Assembly: GCA_964417925.1 (NCBI GenBank)
Contig: CAYQJV010000013.1
Location: 1 to 34,312, forward strand
Direction of reading: 5' to 3'
Source: CAYQJV01 sp964417925
GTDB taxonomy: Bacteria; Hydrothermota; Tepidihabitantia; B3-TA06; CAYQJV01
DNA length: 34,312 nt
Shown: in pieces, positions 24,507 through 30,876 of the stretch
Numbering within the stretch: position 1 is the first letter of the stretch
Layout: every line of letters starts with the position of its first letter
Program-made: the position numbers and the translations under genes
The notes under the pieces: model-generated
What the model saw: only the letters and a program-made list of their open reading frames with translations
Databases searched by the model: none
What the model was told of the DNA's origin: nothing

Positions 24507-25643
24507 ATGCTTTTAAAGATACTGTGGATAGTCAATTTTTTTGTTTTTTTAAAAGAGGCAGAGGTTAAACCTGTAGTAAATAGAAATTATCTCCCAGCGC
24601 TTTTGGAGTTGATTGATTCCTCAGAAAAAGAGATACTTGGGATTATGTTTTCTGCGAGAGAATATCCGGAGTATACCGAAAACATAGGTAAAGAAATACA
24701 GGATGCCCTTATAAGAGCAAAGAGAAGAGGGGTTAAGATACAACTTATTCTTGATGCTTCTTCTTGGAACAAAAGCAATGCAATTAAAAACCGAGATTTT
24801 GCAGATACATTAATAAAAGAAGGAATAGAAATTTACTATGATCCTCTTGATGTTACAACTCATACAAAACTCTTAATTGTTGATAAGAAAATAGTACTTC
24901 TTGGATCAAACAACTGGAGTTTTTATTCTTTAAAAGCAAATAATGAAGCTTCAATTATTATAATTTCAGAAGATATAGCAGAATATTTTAAACGCTACTT
25001 TGAAAAAGTGAAAAGATATTCTACAGATGTTTTTCCTTTTGTGTACAGGAAGAAAAAGGTTTTTCTTCAGAAGAAAGAAAGCAGTCAACCTCCTTTTATA
25101 TACTTTCCCCAAGAAAAGAGATGTGTTAAAGCAAAAGTCATGCCTCTTCCTAATAGAAACTATGTCGATGTACTACATGAACTTATTAAAAATGCAAAAA
25201 AGGAGATAGTAGTAGCTATACTTTCTGCAAGATACTATCCTGATTACAGATTTGATGCAAATTCCTTGTTGCTTGAAGATTTAATATCCGCAAGTAAAAG
25301 AGGTGTAAAAGTTAGAATATTACTTGATGCCTCAAACTATAGTAAAGCAAATGACTGGGATAATAAAAAATACGGAAGGCTTTTAAAAAAACTATCAAAC
25401 AATAAGATTGAAGTTTTTTACGATAGACCAGATATTGCAACTCATTGCAAACTTATGGTTGTTGATTCATCAAAGGTGCTTATTGGTTCAACAAATTGGA
25501 GTTTTCATGCTCTGGAATTGAATAATGAAACAGCGGTCCTTGTGGATTCAAAACCTGTGGCACTTTACTTTCTTTCGTATATTAAAAAGATATCAGAAGG
25601 TGCAAAGGAACAGGAAAAGGTGGTTGAAAAATGGTTTTATTGA
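24507..25643 (+). CDS. Exported phospholipase D-like protein with two HKD motifs
   Basis: 378 residues made of two homologous halves. Half one (about 22-160) has HKD residues His119, Lys121 and Asp126, followed by GSNNWS. Half two (about 212-350) has His313, Lys315 and Asp320, followed by GSTNWS. Each half also repeats an NRNY start, an RRGVK/KRGVK strand and an LLDAS strand. Both catalytic motifs are intact, so it should be an active monomeric PLD-superfamily phosphodiesterase; nuclease and phospholipase are both possible. Residues 1-17 form a short hydrophobic leader, implying export. Its promoter would give a leaderless mRNA. The next gene starts 13 bases before its stop. Confidence 0.87.
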   Translation: MLLKILWIVNFFVFLKEAEVKPVVNRNYLPALLELIDSSEKEILGIMFSAREYPEYTENIGKEIQDALIRAKRRGVKIQLILDASSWNKSNAIKNRDFADTLIKEGIEIYYDPLDVTTHTKLLIVDKKIVLLGSNNWSFYSLKANNEASIIIISEDIAEYFKRYFEKVKRYSTDVFPFVYRKKKVFLQKKESSQPPFIYFPQEKRCVKAKVMPLPNRNYVDVLHELIKNAKKEIVVAILSARYYPDYRFDANSLLLEDLISASKRGVKVRILLDASNYSKANDWDNKKYGRLLKKLSNNKIEVFYDRPDIATHCKLMVVDSSKVLIGSTNWSFHALELNNETAVLVDSKPVALYFLSYIKKISEGAKEQEKVVEKWFY

Positions 25644-26461
25644 TTTTTTACTTTATTGATACTTTAACCATTGTTTTTACAAATGATATTATAGGACAAC
25701 TTGAAAGAAGTTATGCTACATTTATAAATCCACTCTTCCCTCCACCACTGGGTGGAGAGCGTTCTTTTATCTCTTTTATTACAGAGGAAAGAAAAAAAGG
25801 GGAGGTTCTTTTATTTGATGCAGGGAATATGCTTGGAGGATACATTACAAAAGATGAGGTTAATTTTAAAAATGTAATAGAGTTTTATAAAAAAGCAGGT
25901 TATAACTTGATTGTTCCAGGAAAGAGAGAGTTTATCTTTGGAAAAGAAGGTATAGATATTTTAAAGAAAAATGGAGTAGATTTGGTGTGTGCAAACATTA
26001 CTTATGCAGATGATACCTTGAAAACTGTTTTTGTTCCCTATAAAATATTTAAAGTGAAAGGGATAAAGATTGGAGTTTTTGGACTTTCAAGTTGGTACAT
26101 TCCAATGCATCTTGCTGATGATAGGACGGAGAATTTTTACTTTCTTTCAGAAATAGAGGTTGCTCAAAAAATAGTTAAAGAGTTAAAGGAGAAAGAAGTA
26201 AATGTGATAATTTGTATTTCAAATACAGGTTTTGAGCATGAAAAAAGAATAGCAAGAAATGTTAGAGGAATAGATTTTATAATAGGTGGAGGAGAAGGTT
26301 ATGGTTTACGAACACCTTATGAAGATTACTACACTCATACTGTTATATTAAGAAATTACAGGTATTTTTCAGGCTGTGGAAGATTGAAGTTATTTTTTGA
26401 AAACAAAAAGTTAAAAGGTTTTGATTACAAAAGCATAACCCTTTTTGAAGAGGAGTTTTAA
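25631..26461 (+). CDS. Exported 5'-nucleotidase/metallophosphatase homologue lacking metal ligands (pseudoenzyme)
   Basis: 276 residues aligning with the N-terminal metallophosphoesterase domain of UshA/YfkN-type 5'-nucleotidases, without their C-terminal substrate domain. All the blocks are present but altered: TNDIIG (17-22) for TNDxHG, DAGN (63-66) for DAGD or GGD, GKREF (97-101) for GNHEF, ISNTG (196-200) for xSHxG, and GGGEG (219-223) for GGHSH. Only Asp19 of the usual ligands remains, so phosphatase activity is unlikely. The frame is intact and the protein is not obviously decaying, which suggests a kept binding role. A short hydrophobic leader ends near Asp10-Thr11-Leu12. It overlaps the PLD-like gene by 13 bases. 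Confidence 0.8.
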   Translation: MVLLIFYFIDTLTIVFTNDIIGQLERSYATFINPLFPPPLGGERSFISFITEERKKGEVLLFDAGNMLGGYITKDEVNFKNVIEFYKKAGYNLIVPGKREFIFGKEGIDILKKNGVDLVCANITYADDTLKTVFVPYKIFKVKGIKIGVFGLSSWYIPMHLADDRTENFYFLSEIEVAQKIVKELKEKEVNVIICISNTGFEHEKRIARNVRGIDFIIGGGEGYGLRTPYEDYYTHTVILRNYRYFSGCGRLKLFFENKKLKGFDYKSITLFEEEF

Positions 26462-27447
26462 ACCTTTATTTTAAGTCCTGTGAGTTTCCTCACATTTTCC
26501 ATTGTTTCTTGGGCTATTGCTCTTGCCTTTTCAGTTCCTTCTTTTAAAATTTCAACCACTTTATCTTTATTTTCTCTTAATTCCTTTTGTTTTTCCTGAA
26601 TTGGTTTTAAAGCCTTTACCATATTATCAACAAGGATTCTTTTGCAATCTAAACATCCAAAACCTGCATTCCTACAGTTTTCTCTTACATGATTTATCTC
26701 GTCCTCTGAGGAAAACAATTTATGCCAACTAAATATATTACATATTTCAGGATTTCCTGGGTCTGTCTTTCTTTTTCTTGCGGGATCTGTAACTCCCCTT
26801 TTTGATACTTTTTCCCATATTTCCTCAGGAGTATCATCAAGATAGATGCAGTTGTTAAGACTTTTGCTCATTTTATGCACACCATCCAATCCCAGAATTC
26901 TTGCACCTTTTCCTATTATTTCTTTTGGTTCTGGAAAATACTTTCCAAACCTATTGTTGAACCTTCTTGCAACTTCCCTTGTAAACTCAATGTGAGGTAC
27001 TTGGTCCTCTCCTACAGGAACTACTTCTGAACGATAGAGAAGGATGTCTGCTGCCATAAGAATGGGATAGTTAAATAATCCAACATTTACATTATGTGGA
27101 TTTTGTTTTACCTTTTCTTTGAAGGTTGGTATTCTCTGTAACCAGGCAAGAGGAGTTACAGTCCCCAAGATCCAGGCAAGCTCTGTATGCTCGTGAACCC
27201 ATGACTGAACCATTATTATACTCTTTTGAGGATCTATTCCACAGGCAATGTAATCAATTGCTGCGTTAATTATTCTTTCGGGCATTTCTTCTGGAGAATA
27301 CTCCACAGTCATAGCATGATAGTCAACGATTCCAAATATTGCTTCGTATTCGTTTTGCAAAGAAATCCAGTTTACAATTGCTCCAAGCCAATTTCCTATA
27401 TGTAGTCTTCCAGAAGGTTGTATTCCAGAAAACAGCCTTTTTTTCAT
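26458..27447 (-). CDS. trpS: Tryptophanyl-tRNA synthetase with a four-cysteine cluster motif
   Basis: Charges tRNA-Trp. 329 residues, class I fold. The HIGH signature is in IQPSGRLHIGNW near residue 10-20 and the KMSKS loop is HKMSKSLNN near 190. Between them and the tRNA-binding helices lies C-x21-C-x6-C-x2-C, close to the C-x22-C-x6-C-x2-C [4Fe-4S] site I recall from Thermotoga maritima TrpRS. The ATG at 27447 has GAGGAT upstream and overlaps the aminotransferase stop as ATGA; the longer open frame is rejected. Its stop codon is shared with that of the convergent gene at 26461 through the palindrome TTAA. Third gene of thiC-aminotransferase-trpS. Confidence 0.96.
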   Translation of the reverse strand: MKKRLFSGIQPSGRLHIGNWLGAIVNWISLQNEYEAIFGIVDYHAMTVEYSPEEMPERIINAAIDYIACGIDPQKSIIMVQSWVHEHTELAWILGTVTPLAWLQRIPTFKEKVKQNPHNVNVGLFNYPILMAADILLYRSEVVPVGEDQVPHIEFTREVARRFNNRFGKYFPEPKEIIGKGARILGLDGVHKMSKSLNNCIYLDDTPEEIWEKVSKRGVTDPARKRKTDPGNPEICNIFSWHKLFSSEDEINHVRENCRNAGFGCLDCKRILVDNMVKALKPIQEKQKELRENKDKVVEILKEGTEKARAIAQETMENVRKLTGLKIKV

Positions 27448-28514
27448 CCTATCCTCTTTTTTGCATAGAAAAGTGCCTTGCATATCAGTTCTACATCCTT
27501 TTTATTTGCATGTCCCATCATTCCTATTCTTATTATTTTTCCTTTAAGTTCCTTTTGTCCATTTGCAAAAAGAATTCTAAATTTTTTGAGTATTGCTTCA
27601 ATATATAAGTCACTTTTTTTCTCACATAACAATACAACCAGAGCATTGGATGGATTTTGTGGAAATATTTTAAAACCTGCTTCCTGGGCTTTTTTCCTTA
27701 CAAAAGAACTCCACTTTTCGTAATCTTTTAAAATTTTGTTAAATCCTTGTTTTTCAATCTTTTCAATAACTTCATACATGTAAAGGAGAGTAAGGATTGC
27801 AGGAGTGTAGGGGGTTTGTCCTTTTTGCAAGAATTCCTCATAAGTTAAAAGGTCGAAATAGTAACTTTTTGGTTTTTTTCTTCTTTTTATTTTTTTTAAT
27901 ACCCTTTCATTTACAGCAATAAAGGAAATTCCAGGGGGAGATACCAGAGCTTTTTGTGATCCTCCCACAACTACATCAATTTCTTCCTCTTCCTGTTTTA
28001 GTTTATCTGCTCCAAAACCTGCAATTGCATCTACCACAAGTATGGCATTCTTTTTGATCTTTGCGATTTCTTTTACATTGTTTAAAGCACCTGTTGAAGT
28101 TTCTGTTAAAGTGGTGAGGATCCCTGTATATTTTTTCTTCTTTAGTTTTTTTTCAATTATTGAGATATCCACTGATTTTCCGTATTCAAAAGAGACAAAA
28201 TCGTGGGGTATATTCCATACCTTACATATCTCTCTCCATCTTTCTCCAAACTTTCCTGTGCTTGCTATAAGAAGTTTATCTTTTCTGTCAAAGATGTTCA
28301 AAACCGATGCCTCCATTGCACCTGTGCCTGAAGATGTAAGAAGGAACACTCTGCCATGTGTTAAAAAAAGCATTTTTTTGAGTTTTTCTTCTATTTTAAA
28401 AAGGAGCTCTGAAAAGGATTCTTCCCTATGGTATGGAAACCCTTTTTTAAGAATTTTTTTTAAATCAAGCTTTAACTCTGTAGGGCCTGGAGTAAAAAGT
28501 CTATAGTACTTCAT
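27444..28514 (-). CDS. Class V aminotransferase (serine-pyruvate / alanine-glyoxylate type)
   Basis: 356-residue PLP enzyme of the small-archaeal/bacterial SGAT-AGT branch. TPGPTE is at 8-13, SSGTGAMEAS (61-70) binds the cofactor phosphate, Asp162 in VDAIAGFGAD contacts the pyridine nitrogen and Lys188 in GGSQKAL is the Schiff-base lysine. Likely reactions are serine or alanine with glyoxylate or pyruvate; phosphoserine or 2-aminoethylphosphonate transaminases are relatives. Its ATG overlaps the thiC stop (ATGA) and its stop overlaps the trpS start, so all three genes are coupled. With glyA in the window, serine/glycine metabolism is a plausible role. Confidence 0.9.
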   Translation of the reverse strand: MKYYRLFTPGPTELKLDLKKILKKGFPYHREESFSELLFKIEEKLKKMLFLTHGRVFLLTSSGTGAMEASVLNIFDRKDKLLIASTGKFGERWREICKVWNIPHDFVSFEYGKSVDISIIEKKLKKKKYTGILTTLTETSTGALNNVKEIAKIKKNAILVVDAIAGFGADKLKQEEEEIDVVVGGSQKALVSPPGISFIAVNERVLKKIKRRKKPKSYYFDLLTYEEFLQKGQTPYTPAILTLLYMYEVIEKIEKQGFNKILKDYEKWSSFVRKKAQEAGFKIFPQNPSNALVVLLCEKKSDLYIEAILKKFRILFANGQKELKGKIIRIGMMGHANKKDVELICKALFYAKKRIG

Positions 28515-29770
28515 TTGGCAAGTATTTTTTTAGTCTTTTTTAAAGGACAGAAATCTCCACACATGGTACATACTCCACCCTCAACAGCAGGATATTTTGA
28601 AAATTTTTCTTTGGCCTTTATAGGGTCTAAGGAGTTTTTAATTACTTCTTCCCATGCAAATTTTGCTCTCAGTTCTGAAATCCTATAATCCCATTCTATA
28701 GCATCTCTTCTTTTAGCAATATCTGCTACATGAGCTGCTATTTTTGCTGCAATTACTCCTTCTCTTACGTCCTCAGGAGTTGGAAGTCCAAGGTGTTCTG
28801 CAGGTGTAACATAACATAAGAAATCTGCACCATACATTCCTGCTAATGCTCCACCTATTGCGCTTACGATGTGGTCATAGGCAGGAGCAACATCGGTAAC
28901 CACAGGGCCAAGCACATAAAAAGGAGCACCTTTACAAATGGATTTTTCAATTTTTATATTTGTTTCTATTTCATGGATTGGGATATGACCTGGGCCTTCA
29001 ACCATTGCCTGTATACCTCTTTCTCTTGCCTTTTCAATTTGTTCACCTATTATCATTAATTCATGTATTTGAGGCCTATCGGTCGCATCATAAAGAGAAC
29101 CCGGTCTAAGTCCATCTCCAAGGCTTAAAGTAATTCCATATTCTTCTGCGAGATCCAAAATATCATCGAAATATTCATATAATGGATTCTCCCGGTTGTT
29201 GTACTCCATCCATTCAATTATTAATCCTCCTCCTCTGCTTACAACTCCAGTAAGCCTTTTTTGTTTTTTTAATCTTTCTACACCATCCTTCGTTATTCCT
29301 GTGTGCACAGTAATGAAATCCACTCCATCCTTGAGATGTTTTTCTATTCCTTCAAAGATTTCTTTTACTGAAAGTTCTACGAAAGATTTACGCCTTTTTG
29401 GAGAATCAAGAGCACATTGATATATAGGTACAGTACCAACAGGCACAGGTGAATTTTCTATTATCTTTTTTCTTATTTCATCAACATTTCCACCAATAGA
29501 AAGGTCCATTACTGTGTCTGCCCCTGCTTCAATTGCTATTTTAAGTTTTTTAATTTCTAATTCTGGATCTGCAATTGAAGGAGATGAACCTATATTTGCA
29601 TTTACCTTTGTGAAAAGCCCTTTTCCAATACCCACTGCTTTTATTTCTCTTGGTCGTTTTTTATTATAAGGAATTACAATTGTTCCTTCCTTCAAACCCT
29701 TTTTTATAAACTCCACAGAGACTTTTTCATGCTTTGCAACTTCTTTTATCAATTCTTCAAAATTTTTCAT
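28511..29770 (-). CDS. thiC: Phosphomethylpyrimidine synthase ThiC (short form)
   Basis: Radical SAM enzyme turning aminoimidazole ribotide (a purine intermediate) into HMP-P for thiamine. 419 residues, the short form without the N-terminal extension of E. coli ThiC (~630). GTVPIYQCA, the FITVHTGIT strand, SLGDGLRPGS, MVEGPGHIP and GPVVTDVAPAYDHI are conserved. The C-terminal cluster motif is Cys401-x2-Cys404-x3-Cys408; many ThiC proteins have x4 in the second gap. First gene of thiC-aminotransferase-trpS. The start codon lies 7 bases after a TATAAT box, so no TPP riboswitch can be present in its leader. Confidence 0.96.
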   Translation of the reverse strand: MKNFEELIKEVAKHEKVSVEFIKKGLKEGTIVIPYNKKRPREIKAVGIGKGLFTKVNANIGSSPSIADPELEIKKLKIAIEAGADTVMDLSIGGNVDEIRKKIIENSPVPVGTVPIYQCALDSPKRRKSFVELSVKEIFEGIEKHLKDGVDFITVHTGITKDGVERLKKQKRLTGVVSRGGGLIIEWMEYNNRENPLYEYFDDILDLAEEYGITLSLGDGLRPGSLYDATDRPQIHELMIIGEQIEKARERGIQAMVEGPGHIPIHEIETNIKIEKSICKGAPFYVLGPVVTDVAPAYDHIVSAIGGALAGMYGADFLCYVTPAEHLGLPTPEDVREGVIAAKIAAHVADIAKRRDAIEWDYRISELRAKFAWEEVIKNSLDPIKAKEKFSKYPAVEGGVCTMCGDFCPLKKTKKILAK

Positions 29771-29777
29771 GATAAAG

Positions 29778-29805
29778 ATTATAGGTAAAATTTTTGATAA
29801 GTCAA
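29778..29805 (-). promoter_or_regulatory. Sigma70-type promoter giving a leaderless thiC mRNA
   Basis: Minus strand: TTGACT (29805-29800), 16-bp spacer, TATAAT (29783-29778). The predicted start is at 29771-29770, at or one base before the ATG. There is no ribosome-binding site and no room for a riboswitch. Confidence 0.82.
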
Positions 29806-29838
29806 TTCATAACGATCGTGCATGTTGCTTTGTGTAGT

Positions 29839-29867
29839 TTGACTTTTTTAAAAAATTTGATTAAACT
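29839..29867 (+). promoter_or_regulatory. Probable promoter of the ARPP-1-like gene
   Basis: TTGACT (29839-29844), 17-bp spacer, TAAACT (29862-29867). The -10 box is imperfect. The predicted start near 29874 gives a 24-nt leader with the AAAGGAGG ribosome-binding site, the longest leader among the recognisable promoters here apart from this one's uncertainty. Confidence 0.5.
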
Positions 29868-29897
29868 TCGTCTAATCCTTCTAAAAAGGAGGTGAGT

Positions 29898-30875
29898 ATG
29901 AAAGTACTTCTGGTTGTTTTAATAATCACTCAAATGAATACTCTTACACCTGAGATCCTTATTAAGGAATATATAAAAGGAGTTCAAATAAAAGATCCGC
30001 TGGAATATGAGAATCTAAAAATTTTTCCTATTATTACTCAGAAGATTCTTAAGACAGAGTCATATGTAACCCTGGATGAAGCAATAGAAAGAGGATGGTT
30101 AATAATAAGAGAGAGTGGAGAGGGTGAAGTTAATTTTGTTGAGGTGAAGAATGATGGTAATAGAAAGGTTTTTATGATGATAGGAGAAATTATATCAGGA
30201 GCAAAACAGGATAGAATGCTTAAGATGGATGTTCTTATTCCTCCGAAGAGTGGATGGATGAGAGTACCTGTTTACTGCGTTGAGCGAGGAAGATGGTATG
30301 GAGTGTCAAAACAGTTCAAATCAGAAAAATTGCTTGTTCCTAATGCTGTAAGACAAAAAGCAAAAATTACAGAAGCGCAAAAGGAGGTATGGGAAGAGAT
30401 TGAACACAGTCAACTTTCTCTTGGGATTACTTCACCTACTTATACGGTAACAGCAAATTATGAGAACGAAGAGATAAAAAAGGAGATAGCAAAGTACAGT
30501 AGAAATTTTAAAAAACTTCCTAATCTTTCTAAGAGAATTATAGGAGTTGTTGTGACAACTGGCAATAGAATAATATGTGTTGATATATTTGCAAACAATG
30601 AATTGCTTTCAAAGTTATGGGATAAACTTTTAAAATCCTATGTAATGGATGCCTTATGCGGTGAGAAGAGTTCTGTGAATAAAGAAGAGGTGAAAGAGTT
30701 CATTGCAACAATTGTAGATTCAAAAATAATTTCTACTAATGGAGTAGGAATTGGAGAGACAGTAGAGATTGAATCAAATGTGGGTAAAGGTTCAGCATTG
30801 GTGTATGAAAACGCTATAGTACATATGGATTTTTTCCCAAAAAATAGTGAGGGTTCAGAAAAGTTAGAAGAGTAA
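29898..30875 (+). CDS. Exported ARPP-1 (DUF6569)-type protein
   Basis: 325 residues. A short hydrophobic leader (about 2-12) ends near Asn14-Thr15-Leu16, so it is probably exported. The body matches the ARPP-1/DUF6569 family as I remember it: a YVTLDEAIERGWLIIRE segment near 52-68, GEIISGAKQDRMLKMDVLIPP near 95-115, and PVYCVERGRW near 124-133. No biochemical activity is established for this family to my knowledge. The Glu-Arg/Trp segment and the GxKQDR motif are the best candidates for a functional site. I use the ATG at 29898 because AAAGGAGG lies just upstream; the GTG two codons earlier overlaps that site. Single gene, convergent with the radical SAM gene one base away. Confidence 0.75.
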   Translation: MKVLLVVLIITQMNTLTPEILIKEYIKGVQIKDPLEYENLKIFPIITQKILKTESYVTLDEAIERGWLIIRESGEGEVNFVEVKNDGNRKVFMMIGEIISGAKQDRMLKMDVLIPPKSGWMRVPVYCVERGRWYGVSKQFKSEKLLVPNAVRQKAKITEAQKEVWEEIEHSQLSLGITSPTYTVTANYENEEIKKEIAKYSRNFKKLPNLSKRIIGVVVTTGNRIICVDIFANNELLSKLWDKLLKSYVMDALCGEKSSVNKEEVKEFIATIVDSKIISTNGVGIGETVEIESNVGKGSALVYENAIVHMDFFPKNSEGSEKLEE

Positions 30876-30876
30876 A

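Noticed and set aside
25631..26461. Calling the metallophosphatase homologue a pseudogene
   Set aside because: The frame is intact, the domain blocks are in order and the gene is coupled to an apparently active partner; a kept non-catalytic protein explains it better.
27448..27483. 12-residue N-terminal extension of TrpRS
   Set aside because: The ATG at 27447 has an upstream GAGGAT, forms an ATGA overlap and gives the usual start before the HIGH motif.
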